This document shows, piece by piece, positions 1-10,819 of a DNA stretch of 64,000 bases. The stretch's first letter is position 1. Each line of letters starts with the position of its first letter. The translations under genes and the position numbers were made by a program. The notes beneath the pieces were generated by a model. The model was not told the DNA's origin. It saw nothing but the letters and a program-made list of their open reading frames with translations, and searched no databases. The DNA is from Orobanche coerulescens (Eukaryota > Streptophyta > Magnoliopsida > Lamiales > Orobanchaceae), in assembly GCA_033398695.1 (NCBI GenBank), contig CM065814.1, forward strand, positions 16,302,358-16,366,357. Reading direction: 5' to 3'.

Positions 1-1889
1 GATGACCTGGTGAGAACTACAAGACATGCATTCCCATAAGATCCACAGGAAAGGGAATAGCGATTGAAAAGTCACAACGACAAACGAGTTATTCCGAAAC
101 AGTACCACACTCGTTCGATCAACAAAAGCAAGGGGCAGGACAAGCTCACAAATGTCAACAAACATAAATGAGTCGACAAAGTAGAATATACAGAAGTTCA
201 AAATCCGATCCACTTCGAATAAAAGAACTAGTAGAACCAAATGATGTCACTTCCGAACAAGGTTCACAAGAATCGAACCGAACTCGGAAAAGTCACAGCG
301 ATACCAGATCGACCCAAGACAAGATCACAGTTCATTCGAACGATGAAACTAAAATACAGAACAAGTTCAGAAGGTATCAACGAACACGAGCGAGTCGATA
401 GACCTGAGAAACAGGGAATGCAGAAGCCAAAAATAATACGAGTATTATATTCGACCTTCAAAAAGGAGTGTCGTCTCGAAACTCACAACAATGAAACCAA
501 GGTGACGACACAACAAGCAACCGGCGAAACATCCTTCAAGGCCTCTCAAAGACGATTCTCGATAATCAGGTCAAGCGCGAACTCCGAAAGTCTCGTGAGC
601 CACCCGCAAATCAATTCGGTGTCTCTCGAGTCCACACTCGAAATGTGTTACTGACGAGAAGGACAAAATGCACGTACATTCCCCGACACATCACGGTTGA
701 AATGCCTCGGCTCGGCATACCGAAAATACAAATGCTAGGTACAATGGAACATAACATCACAAAACAACAAACCGGAGATGCCAACTCAGCGCAACAAAGA
801 ATCATAACACATATCATACACAACGATTACCATCGTAAAGTAATACACACAAACACTACAACAACGACGGTATCGTTCGGCGACCTCAACGGCCCGAACG
901 ATAACCAGCACATAATTACAACCATCATGAAACAATCACACATGTACGCAAACGTAAAAACTCAAGCTTTAACAACTCACACAGGTGCGATAACACGCAA
1001 GCCCCCACGAAATGACAACATTAAAGATCATCATCCCACCTTCCCCGACCACAAGCAGGAAATGATGGGTTTTAAAAACGAAAACCACCTTATGAAAACA
1101 GTTTGGAAACACCAGTTGATCTTGAGTATCATTTTACAAAAAGTTGAACAAAATCATTCTCGAGACTTCGAAAACCATCTTGCGTTTGATAAAACGAGGA
1201 CACTTTCCTTTTTGTGAAAACTTTCAGAAATATCCGACCCTCGGGTCTAAGTATAAGTGTTTCTAAAACATTGAAAATATATCAAAACATTTTGGTCCTC
1301 GAGGTAGAAGAATTTGGAAACATATTGTGGCACCTTGGAAGTACCACGAGAAAACGATTCATTTTAAAAGTACGTCTCGAAATTTATTTTCTAAGATACT
1401 CAAGGTTTTCAAAAATAATTTAATGGGCTAGAATGCCCAAAAATACTCATGTAACAATATTCATTTAAACATATTATAATATATGCATCAAATCGCACAA
1501 GGTCAAGACAATACATGTCTTTTACCGGGAAGACAACAGTCAATTATCACAGTCAAAAAGACATAAATAATGACAACACTCCTCATACAAACGAAATAAG
1601 AGAATCACACGAACGCATCACGAAACCAAGAATCTACATGAAGGTTCCATCACTTAACACAAAATCAAACAAATAGCTCGTGTCACACGAGGCACAACAC
1701 AAAGAAGGGAGACTTTCACCACAGGTCGCACGAAGATGATGATCGCCCCACGATACTAATCACGACCAACAAACTCAGACGACGCGTCGCGACACGACTC
1801 AGTCAGACAAAATCCGACGAGACAAAACTCAATAGACACCACTGACCCGACAACCTAGGTTTCCACAACCTAAGCTCCGATACCATTTC
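1..1889 (-). mobile_element. Internal non-coding part of a non-autonomous gypsy element (partial)
   Basis: Read on the minus strand, this is what follows the primer-binding site of the LTR at 1890-5839. No gag or pol similarity and no long ORF is visible on either strand; the longest minus-strand frames are under 75 codons. The stretch near 1711-1860 (ACAGGTCGCAC, CGATACTAATC, ACCCGACAACCTAG) is recognisably homologous to 39020-39195 in the other minus-strand element, so both appear to belong to one non-coding, LARD-like family. The far end lies outside the window, so a deleted autonomous copy cannot be excluded. Confidence 0.5.
1874..1885 (-). other. Primer-binding site (initiator tRNA-Met type)
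   Basis: The minus strand reads TGGTATCGGAGC four bases after the LTR end. This matches the usual TGGTATCAGAGC initiator-Met site with one change. It fixes the orientation: the LTR to the right is the 5' LTR of a minus-strand element. Confidence 0.75.
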
Positions 1890-2167
1890 TGTAACACCCC
1901 CAATCCGCTCAGGGATATTACACGCCGTAGACCCTCTCCTCGAGGATCTACCAGGCTGATAACTAAAATCAAACATCTAGACATCGCCTTTCAGGCTAAA
2001 ATGATACAGTAGACCGATTTGGTCTTTCAATAATAACATACAACTCAATTCCAAACACATACCCACGCAGGGGTCAAAATACAATAAACTCCCGTACAAC
2101 GGGGAAAAGATACTGCAGCGGAAAAGAAAATACAACTAGACCAGTATGACATCAACGGATCCTTGTG

Positions 2168-2905
2168 TAGGGCTGGGCACTTGAACCCGAAATCCCGATC
2201 CCGTCCCGATCCCGTCCCGAAAACTAGCGGGACGGGACGGGATAGTTTATTAAAATGGCAATCCCATCCCGTCCCGTCCCGCTCTGTTACTATTCAAATG
2301 GGACGGATGGGATCGACCGCCCCGATCAATCCTGCCTGGCCCCGTAATATTTAATATAATCAATTTTTTATATATATTTTAAATATGTAAACCCTAAATT
2401 GATGTATGATGTATGAAACATCAAAGTTTCAGTTTTAAATTTTTAGTTTTAAGTTGATGTTTTCTGCACTTTCAATTTGAATTTTATCTTCACGTGTTGA
2501 TTTTGATGTAATATGCACTATGCATTTGGATTATTGATCTATTGTCCTTTGTGCGTGTTTACGTTACTATCTATTTTGTTGTGTATTTTTAAGTTTCTAA
2601 TGGATATTGAGAGTCATTTTTTTTTGAATGAGTAGTTTTGATTTTTTTTTTAAATTCTACCTCATTCATTTGATAATTATAAATTTTATGGTTGTCTCAA
2701 TCTTTTTTTTAAAATTTCATCAAGGTCAATAAATGTGCGGGATATCCCGTCCCGTCCCGGTCCCGACCCGAACCCGAACGGGATCGGGACGTGCGGGATG
2801 AATTTCAAAATACGCAATCCCGTCCCGTCCCGTCCCGGTAATTTATTTTCGGGACGGGACGGGATTCGCCCAATCCCGACCCATCCCGTCCCATGCCCAC
2901 CCCTA
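2168..2905. mobile_element. Non-autonomous hAT transposon with 8-bp target duplication
   Basis: A 738-bp element begins TAGGGCTGGGCA and ends with the inverted match TGCCCACCCCTA (one mismatch). It is flanked by perfect 8-bp direct repeats TCCTTGTG at 2160-2167 and 2906-2913, the hallmark of hAT insertion. Both subterminal regions are packed with GGGACGGGAC-type repeats (2195-2300 and 2745-2890), in inverted orientation to each other; such repeats are commonly transposase-binding sites. The core (about 2350-2740) is AT-rich with no transposase, so movement would need an enzyme in trans. The intact target copies suggest a fairly young insertion. Confidence 0.88.
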
Positions 2906-3426
2906 TCCTTGTGTGATTAGTATCGTTCATCTTTCATCATCCTTCGTGCCGACCCTGTGCTATGCTCCAAAACCTGAATGCAAAAATAGACATCCACCCC
3001 CCGAATACTCGGGGGTTAGCAAAACTCCACTGTTTCGCTAGTGCAAGTACAAGTGCAAAAATACGAGCATACAATTCATATTCCACGAATAACAATAACC
3101 AGGAATCATCAAAGATCCAAACATAATGAAAAGTACTTCCCGAGGCAAGAGTTTGGGTAAAACATTCCGAAACCGAAAGACCACAATTAAGGGGAACAAT
3201 TTGTAAAACAGTTTAAAATGCCATCGAGAGTTTTAATAGAAAACAATTTAGGATTATCAAATCCTAATCTTTCCAAAATCAACAGGGTCACAACCCAAAG
3301 GTTTTGTTTTCGCAAATAGAAAACCAACAGCAATACACAGGGTTAAAGCCCATGTCACGTGTCCTCGGCGGACATAAAATAATCGCCCAAGATACGTAAA
3401 CCTTGGTCACCAAAAATACAACATCA

Positions 3427-3830
3427 ACTCGTGAATCCAGGGCTATACCATTGGATTCCCTTCGTGGCCCCGTCGGACCCTCCCAAGGTGAGTAGAATGC
3501 GTTTTTGAAATCATATACACCAATTCGTGAAGTTTTACTCGTGAATCCAGGGCTATACATTGGAATTCCCTCCGTGGCCCCGTCGAACCCTCCCGAGGTG
3601 AGTAAATACATTCACCAAACATACGCACGCACTCGTGAAGTTTTACTCGTGAATCCAGGGCTATACCATTGGAATTCCCTCCGTGGCCCCGTCGAACCCT
3701 CCCGAGGTGAGTAAATACATTCACAAAACAAACAACTGCACTCGTGAATCCAGGGCTATACCATTGGAATTCCCTCCGTGGCCCCGTCGGACCCTCCTGA
3801 GGTGAGCGAAAATACATGCACACAAATTAG
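3427..3830. repeat. Tandem repeat in LTR A, four copies of about 100 bp
   Basis: Units begin CTCGTGAATCCAGGGCTATA and contain GTGGCCCCGTCG followed by ACCCTCC, CGAGGTGAG and a variable AC-rich spacer. The four copies start near 3427, 3538, 3647 and 3741. The GGCCCCGTCGGACC core reappears in the unrelated LTR repeats at 23800-24030 and 40240-40470. Confidence 0.85.
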
Positions 3831-4857
3831 CATATCACACCAAACATATCCAAGAAATCCACCCAAGGGTAACATCGCAAGGCACGACACAATTGTCAAA
3901 TCACAACGCACCGAAAAGAGAATATATGTATATATATTATTAAAGCACAACAACAACAAGCGAATTTACAGGGTTCACGTAACCATCCACAGAACACAAC
4001 ATTCACAAAACTCGTGCGTTTTGAGAGAGGGCCTTTAACAAGGCTAACCGAATTCTTGAAAGTTCAATTCAAACGATCAAATAAACACATAGAGACGATC
4101 ACTAATTATCATATCCATAAAATAAGAAAAGTATGGGCAAGGTACTTGCCTCGAGTAACCACAACGCGGAGAATCGGCCGAAGTAGGTTGGCACGAACCG
4201 ACTACGAACTCGCCGACTCCACCGAACGACAATCCACAACAATGAACTACGAACGAAAACAATAACAACGAAAAATGAATTCCAAAGTACGACGCAAAGC
4301 CGCTGAATTCAAAAAAACAAATGACGAAGGTTCAAGGATTTCCCCCAAAACGGCCAAGAACACGATTCGTCCCGTCAAAACCCGAAAACGGAATTCCAAG
4401 TTGAAATATGGATATACAATCCATAGAATATGTTTAACAACATCATTTAACCATAATCGATCCATCGAAAACGGATGAAAAACTAGATCGGGGACAAATC
4501 CCCCAAAAAATCAATTCGAAGGAAATCAAGAAATATACTTCGATTCGACGAAGAACAATGGATTAAATGATGTTAAACACAAGAATACTACCAAGATTAA
4601 TCATACCCATCATGAATTAATCAACAACACGGAACGAATCGGACAAAAATGTAAAAACCCCCAAATTCACGAAGTTAGGGTTCTAAGGAAGATTACCTTG
4701 ATTCGCTGGATCAAAGGATGATAACGGATGATTGATTGATGTTATGAACTCAAGAACTTCATGGATTTGTTGTTAAACAACATGCCTTCGTCACCCATGA
4801 ATCGCCAACATGGACGGAGAAGGAAGGAAATGAAAACGAAGGGAAAAGTGGCCGGTC

Positions 4858-5265
4858 TCATATATATATCGGGCCGAACTAGCGTGCGCTAGCCTTTCCC
4901 GGACTAGCGTGCGCTTATCGGCCGCACTGCCGAGCACTCTCGCCATGGCCCGCATGACCCGGCACCACCGACCACCCCGCCGACCATGACTGCCCGCCCG
5001 ACTCCCGCTAGCGTGCGCTACGGCCGAAGCCGACCTGGCCCAGAGCCTCGATCGAATCGCCCGGCCAGTAACGACGCTAGCCGGCCGACAGCGGCGCTAC
5101 GCTGCCGACTAGCGCGCACTACGCCGGCGTAGCGTGCGCTACCCGCCGATCCTTCCCGATTCCGTAACCCTGAAACCCCACTGTCCGCCCGATAGCGTGC
5201 GTTGTCGACCAGCACAGCGCGCTACACTGCGGTTAGCGCGCAGCCTTCCGGCGATAGCGTGCGCT
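4858..5265 (-). promoter_or_regulatory. AGCGTGCGCT palindrome array upstream of a TATA-like box
   Basis: Nine near-palindromes of AGCGTGCGCT / AGCGCGCGCT type lie at 4881, 4906, 5010, 5111, 5131, 5194, 5216, 5235 and 5256. In transcription direction (minus) the array ends about 11 bp before the AT run GATATATATATGAG (4858-4869), which is placed like a TATA box, followed by a pyrimidine-rich leader. The position suggests upstream promoter elements of the LTR. That role is inferred; the repeats themselves are seen directly. Confidence 0.55.
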
Positions 5266-5839
5266 TACGCCGGTTCGCCGCATCTGTCCCGGCCGGTGCC
5301 TGCAATCGTCCGGCCCCATAACCGTCGGCCAAGATGCGACCACTGTGGCTCGACGACCCGATTTCCGAAAATGTACGGAACGAACACGACGGAAAGTTCG
5401 CGGACAACATCAACGGCCCGAAATGAAAACATAATACCATAATTAATCATACGCGACCAAGAAACGGGTCGAGACAACAATTCCAGATACGGATACCCGT
5501 AACTTTCAAGAAATTACAAAATGGCCCAAAACACCCGGAAATCATGATACGTGATCGAATAACAAAACCGAAGTTCACAACACGTCTAACAAAGTTAAAC
5601 GGACTTGCGGGAAACTCAAACAAATAGCTTTGACGAGATTCGCAAGAATCGAACTCAAGTGCGGAAAAGTCGCTAAAAAGCACGGAACTCAACAAAACAA
5701 CACCGAAACGAACTCGGATGACAAAAAGTGTAGAATTAATCATTCTCAGAATGACGAAACGGTCATGAGAGAGTCATCAAAACGAACTTCCACTGAAAAA
5801 AAAAGAAATTACCGGAAATCGAAAATTGCGGATATTACA

Positions 5840-6060
5840 GGCAGTGTGCCGCGGCCCGGACGAATGTGCCGCGGCAGTGACTCGGCAGTGTGCCGCGGCC
5901 CTGTCGGCATGAGCCGCGGCTCACAGTATAGAGGGGTCGGCCAAAATAATTGCAACACGAGTGTGCCGCGGCCCGGACGGGTGTGCCGCGGAAGTGACTC
6001 GGCAGTGTGCCGCGGCCCTGCCGGCATGTGCCGCGGCCCACGGTACAGGCTGCTCGGCCA
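5840..6060. repeat. Duplicated GTGCCGCGGC repeat block
   Basis: Two tandem copies of about 115 bp (5840-5957 and 5958-6065) each hold four GTGCCGCGGCCC-type motifs, plus GACTCGGCAGTG and GTCGGCC. The motif has the self-complementary core GCCGCGGC, as in the Athila-like element at 9402. The block is probably a fragment of another gypsy LTR cut by the junction at 5839. No TATA box is clear on either side. Confidence 0.65.
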
Positions 6061-6065
6061 AACTG

Positions 6066-6388
6066 GTAGATGAGAGTGACTTAGCTATTTCGACCATAAC
6101 TCCCTCGTCCGGACTCCGATTGACTCACCGTTTGAACAATTGGAAAGCTAACTTGATGATCTATAATATTGCAAAGATTCAGAATTTTTGGAGTTTCCAA
6201 AAATTAATGGTTATTTAACAAAGTCGAACTTATACGTGGAAAGTTGAAACAATGAACAATATCGATACACAACTCGAAGTTATTCCGAACGGTGAACATG
6301 GATGAATGAACATGATTGATGAATGATTATTATCAAGTGAAAAAATTACATAGTGATAATTACCGAATGAAATTACTGAATGATGATG
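6066..6388. other. Unassigned repeat-derived sequence
   Basis: It starts with an LTR-like leader (ACCATAACTCCCTCGTCCG and following) and turns AT-rich near 6230. No gene or element end is visible. Confidence 0.3.
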
Positions 6389-6547
6389 ACTGAATATGTC
6401 GTCGATAATATATGATCCTTCCCATGTAGGTGCAAACTTTCCAGCACGCGTGTCGATTGTATTCGGGAAGACCTTTCGTAGGACAAGGTCACCTTTCGTA
6501 GCTTTTTGACATTTGTTGTTGGTATAAGCCATTCGTATCTTTGCCAT
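6389..6547 (-). pseudogene. Relic of gypsy (Tat-type) integrase C-terminus
   Basis: A minus-strand frame encodes KGDLVLRKVFPNT, followed within about ten residues by GKFAPTWEGSY. This is the conserved C-terminal segment of plant Ty3/gypsy integrases, closest to the Tat/Ogre style (GDLVLRKVF...GKL.P.WEGPY). A shifted frame (WQRYEWLIPTTNVKK) continues the similarity on its N-terminal side. The rest of the integrase is absent; downstream it dissolves into AT-rich sequence. It is a short, non-functional fragment of an old insertion. Confidence 0.6.
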
Positions 6548-6560
6548 GTCACGAATCTCA

Positions 6561-7236
6561 TCGATATCGGTTCGGCCTGGAGCTCCACCAGGCCGAAATA
6601 TAAGGAGTCCAGCGAGCCCCCTCGAGGTATGTTTAATGCAGTTTTCAAATCATGTTTGTTCTTTAAAACTCATATACAATTATAGTTAAACATCGATATA
6701 TGAATGTTCGATAAACGAATAACCTTGCCAAATGAATAATTTTCTCCTGTCCCAACTCTTTATAACATGTTCAAATTTTCATTCGATAAATGAATAATTT
6801 CGCTAAATGAATATTTTTCACCGGTCCCGATCATATTCATTTATCGAGGTTTTACTGTATACTGTATGAAGTGTAAAAATCATTATTTAATAAAAAAATA
6901 ATGCACTTCACATTTATCAATGTATTTATTTACACTATTTATTGTATCATTTTCGATTTCTGCACTAGATAATATTGCAAGAATTATCATAATAACCTTA
7001 AAAAGAAACAAGCAAGTTTGACAAAAGAAAAAAACGGGTTGGAATTTTTAACTTCAAATGACTAAAAATAATCATTATATTATATAAAGGAAAACGATTC
7101 ATACTTTCAAAAAATACTACGTGGCATCCTCTTAATTCCTCATTCCTATTTATCTTTTTTCTCAAATTTTTGGATTTTTAAATCATATTAATTGTTGTAA
7201 ATATATCTATTAAGATATAGATATACATTATATGAG
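6561..7236. other. AT-rich region without a gene
   Basis: This is low-complexity AT-rich DNA with repeated GATAAATGAATAATTT phrases around 6680-6840. A GAAGTG...CACTTC inverted pair encloses a T/A-rich loop at about 6867-6908. Nothing codes here. Confidence 0.4.
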
Positions 7237-7398
7237 TGTTGGGCAAGTTACTAAACTCTAAAACTCTAGCTTTGTACCACTATAAATAGAGGTCTTTAGT
7301 CCTCATATTGAATACACTTGAATACAATTCTACGTATCTTGAGTTTACTTCTCTATGTATTCTCTATTCTTTCTCCTTATTCTATTTAGTATATAACA
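7237..7398 (+). mobile_element. Short copia-type LTR
   Basis: The sequence runs TGTTGGGCAAGTTACT ... TATATAACA, 162 bp, with a TATA box in CACTATAAATAGAGG near 7280. It is followed by ACGTCATCATCACGATGC, which resembles the ACGTTATCAGCACGA primer-site region of small plant copia elements. A matching 3' LTR was not found before the Athila-like insertion at 9402. Confidence 0.5.
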
Positions 7399-9401
7399 CG
7401 TCATCATCACGATGCTCTAACAGGAGATTTTTTTTTTCATCTAATTTTCAAAATTCACAAAAAAAAAATCCGCAAGCAGATTTTCTGCACTTTGAGGCCG
7501 CGCGGAAATTGCGTTTCCCGCTTCGTTAATCGTCGGATCAGCCTGAATTTGACAGCAACTTCCAAACATAAAAATCTATATATTCAATGGTGCACATCAG
7601 ATTTTATGTAATATTTCTTACTGAATTTGTCGCCGGACAGAAGTAGATTTTTAGGAGGAAATTTGAAGATCCGACCTCATCCAACACCGAGCTGCTGCAC
7701 GGCCGTGCCCGAGTCCTTTTCGGCCAATTATCGAGCCCAGTAGCCTCTTTTTCTGGCGTTTCTCAACTCTCCATCGTTTTCTAATAATGATTCATTTGTC
7801 CATTGATTTGTACACTTATCCATCTAACCATGTTTATGTTTTACCTGCATATAGGAAAATATGTTGCCCATGATAATGTGCATGCTATGGAGAGAAGCCA
7901 TATTTAATATCCCGTTCAAGGATCAAATATATAAAATTATTTATGGAGTAAGCAAGCATACCAAAGCATTTAATATTATATATATTGAAATCGATTCATA
8001 GCATATTTTGATTTGTGAATATGCTTTGATTTTGTGAATTATGAGAAATATATTTATTGCAAGATGTATTTTATATATCATTTTGTACTGATGTAATAAT
8101 CGTATTTGTTACAATTTATGATATAATATTTATGATTATATATCGTTGCTCCCGAAGTAGCACGATTGATATATGGCTACGATTTATGATAATCATAAAG
8201 ATTATATATCGTTGCTCCCGAAGTAGCACGATTGATATTCCTTAGGAATATAACATGCTCTTAAGAGCAAATTAAGTCTATGGAAAATATATTGATATTT
8301 ATCCATGATCTTTTGTGCAAAATGGCGTACATAATATATAAAAGTGAAAATTGAGTTCACTATGTGATAGTTCTCACGAGAACTATATTATTATCATCTT
8401 GATATGATAAACGTAGTTTCAAGTTGAAACTCTCAAATAATCTCAAGAATTATTTCACATAGTTGCTCCGAATGAGCAATTGATATTCTTGATGAATATT
8501 AATATTAAAGATTATTGTTTATCGTTGCTCACGAGTAGCACACTTAATATTTATGAAGCATATATTAAATGTTCTTTATAAATTTGAAAATATTGTTGCT
8601 CCTGATTTAGCACAATTTGATATTCTTAATGGATATTACATGCTCTAGAAAGAGCGATTCATATTTTGAATATATGAAACAATGTCGAAAGTTATCGACT
8701 ATTCACGTAGATGAACTTAAAGTTCAAGAAATATTACTGCTAAACGAGTGATTGTATTTCATATACCTATTGTATATGCACCACAAGAGAATTAGAGTTC
8801 TTTGTGAATTAAATGAATTAAGTGATGATCCTTTACGCTGAAGCGACGGAGACTTGTTGGAATCGTCCACATAATACAAAATAAATGGATCACATCACTA
8901 TGAGAATCGTCCTGAAGACGAGAATCCCAATACACTTGTATATGCACAAATAATTATAATATTGAGATTACGGGACCATCAAATTACTGCTTGATTGAAA
9001 TTGTCATAAATTCTGCAAACACGTAAGAATATTACCAAAGAAAATATCATGAATGTCGATAATATTTTCGAGAATTGCTTGATTAGTATTATCAATTATC
9101 TGGATCCAGAACCAGTGCTAGAAGCACTAGGTAAATCGAAAAATCAATTTAGGTAGAGCTTCTTGTATTGCTCTGTAATACACATGTCAAAGGTGTTGTC
9201 CCTATTGGATGCACGATGAATGTTTGTATCAAGAGAAATGAAATGGTGAGATACAATGTGAGATTAATAGCTCAAAGGTTTATGATAAACCTTAAGTTAA
9301 TATATTCTTATCTTATGGCATTAGTATGTTGAGAACATGAAGCCTGATCAGAAAGAAATTTATTTCATTGCTGCGGACAACGTAACTAGTGTGAGGAATA
9401 C
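7399..9401 (+). pseudogene. Highly decayed Ty1/copia internal region
   Basis: One stretch still reads as copia reverse transcriptase: 9189-9281 encodes PIGCTMNVCIKRNE, followed by VRYNVRLIAQRF. This parallels the conserved P-G-K-W-V-F...R-K-A-R-L-V-A-Q-G-F block before the RT active site. A nearby PEPVLEALG-like stretch (about 9106) recalls the segment just N-terminal to RT. Gag, protease and integrase are not recognisable and stops occur in all frames. The element is cut at 9402 by the Athila-like LTR. About 8010-9385 is dominated by short inverted repeats, listed separately. Confidence 0.5.
8010..9385. repeat. Ladder of short perfect inverted repeats
   Basis: Stem-loops follow one another about every 25-30 bp. 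Clear perfect stems include ATATTCC-TTA-GGAATAT (8235), TGCTCTTAAGAGCA (8256), ATAGTTCTC-AC-GAGAACTAT (8367), AGTTTCAA-G-TTGAAACT (8415), TTGCTC-CGAAT-GAGCAA (8463), GTCGA...TCGAC (8684), TGAACTT-A-AAGTTCA (8712), CATATAC...GTATATG (8760), AGTGCT-AGA-AGCACT (about 9116) and AAGGTTTA-TGA-TAAACCTT (9274). A hairpin GTTGCTCnCGA..GTAGCAC recurs at 8145, 8210, 8523 and 8595. See findings for interpretation. Confidence 0.65.
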
Positions 9402-10673
9402 TGTTAGGCGTATTTTTATGCGCTTATTTATCATTATTTTATATCCATTTTAAGTCTAAATCTGCATAAATGAGCTTTTAATGCACTATTCTTATATGTT
9501 TTGCAGGAAATTGGAGTCCGGAAGTCTAAACGATGAAAAACGGGCGAAAACGACGATTTCTGGTCACGAGCCGCGGCACACGCACGACACACAGAGGCAC
9601 TGAACGCACTATACCGGGGGACCGCGGCACGTACTTACTGGGCCGCGGCCCATGAAGAAAATGCGCCCAGGTATAGATGCGCTGAACATTAGGGGCCGCG
9701 GCACAGCTTAAGTGAGCCGCGGCCCGCGGGGCGGTTTTGATGTGTCTGCCGCGTTTCTGGGTCGTTTTTGGAGCTGTTCTCGACCTAATTCCCGGACGCA
9801 TTTTGGGAGACGAATGATTGTTATAAATGGGGATTAAAGGTCAGTAAAGAAATATCGTCGAGGAGAAGGAGAAAACATCAAGGAACAAAGAGCGGAAGCT
9901 AGAGAACGGAGGAATCCAAGTTCTTCGTCTGCGTTTGATTTCTATGCTTTCTTTAATTCTTTTTGTATTCTTATTTTCTAGCATGTCAGCTAGAATCCTA
10001 TTCTAGGATTTTGATGAAACTGAGGTTTTGGCGAATTTACTTTTGATTTTGCATTACTGAAATATATTTCCCTTTCTTATTGAGTTTTCCCAATTGTTTT
10101 AATTACTGTCAATTATGTGGCCTATGATTGATTTGTTTTGATTACGCAACTCGAATCGGGAGAGGAGAGTTGGTAGGAAAAATTAGTGAGAACCGTTTTA
10201 TCTTGTGAGATAGGAATATACTCATAGGAATTACGTGGCCTTTCTGAAGATTTCGTACTTTTTTCCTATTGTCGAATTAATTTACATAGGAATAGAGTGT
10301 GTTATTCGCCTTAGAAAATTCTATTGACCTCGGGAGAGGCAGTAGAGTATTTTAGCAATCTTCGCCTTCAATAAATTGGGAAATCACTTAATTCATATAA
10401 ATCAAGAGTAATTCGGATAAACCGAGGTGGATTCACAATCCTAGATACTTCCCTATTTGATTTTCTTTCTTCGAACAATCGATTTCACTATTTATTCTTT
10501 TATTAATTTTCTTTAATTTTATTACTTGCATCTCAAATTTCGATAGTTCAAATAAAATTAGAATACGTATAAATCGGTAATTAGTGAGTCAGTCCTCGAG
10601 GGAACGATACTTTCTTACCACTTTATTACTTACTTACGACAACGTGCACTTGCGTTAACCAAATTTCGTAACA
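9402..10673 (+). mobile_element. 5' LTR of the Athila-like element
   Basis: TGTTAGGCGT ... TTTCGTAACA, 1272 bp, followed after six bases by the primer-binding site. Its copy at 17191 matches closely over the first ~135 bp and from about 9780 onward, while the palindrome section between them differs strongly. The tail GTGCACTTGCGTTAACC before the LTR end is typical of Athila LTRs. Confidence 0.85.
9560..9830 (+). promoter_or_regulatory. GAGCCGCGGCAC palindrome array and TATA box of the Athila LTR
   Basis: Five motifs with a GCCGCGGC or CCGCGGC core lie between about 9570 and 9730. They are followed about 95 bp later by TATAAAT (9822-9828) in GATTGTTATAAATGGGG. This fits an LTR promoter with upstream elements. 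The array matches the class at 5840-6060 and the internal cluster at 13620-13990. Confidence 0.55.
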
Positions 10674-10679
10674 AGTTTT

Positions 10680-10697
10680 TGGCGCTGTTGCCGGGGA
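10680..10697 (+). other. Primer-binding site (tRNA-Asp type)
   Basis: TGGCGCTGTTGCCGGGGA differs by one base from the TGGCGCCGTTGCCGGGGA site characteristic of Athila/Tat elements. It supports the lineage call and fixes the plus orientation. Confidence 0.8.
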
Positions 10698-10819
10698 CTG
10701 ATTATTTTACTAATATCGATTTCAGTATTTCTAGTCTTAATTTGAACATTATTTTATTTTTGTTTAAATTTTTTTTATTTTTTTTATTTGTTGTCCTTTC
10801 AGGAATTTCTGGTTAGTGC

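Larger units (their letters stand above)
1890..5839 (-). mobile_element. Gypsy LTR A (5' LTR, minus strand)
   Basis: On the minus strand it runs TGTAATATCCGC ... GGGGGTGTTACA, the TG...CA ends of a Tekay-type gypsy LTR, and it abuts a tRNA-Met primer site. It spans 3950 bp including a 738-bp hAT insertion (2168-2905) and its extra 8-bp target copy, so about 3.2 kb of its own. Within it, in minus-strand order, are a palindrome array (4881-5265), a TATA-like box, a tandem repeat (3427-3830) and a pair of stem-loops (about 2997-3040). Its first roughly 450 bp and its last part are homologous to the solo LTR at 19953, but the palindrome arrays of the two differ. Confidence 0.8.

Noticed and set aside
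168..1217. Plus-strand ORFs of 77-190 codons
   Set aside because: They are antisense to a gypsy element, Asn/Thr/Lys/His-rich, without family motifs.
5018..5480. GC-rich ORFs suggestive of a gene or CpG island
   Set aside because: The composition comes from the AGCGTGCGCT array of LTR A. The frames overlap on both strands and match nothing.
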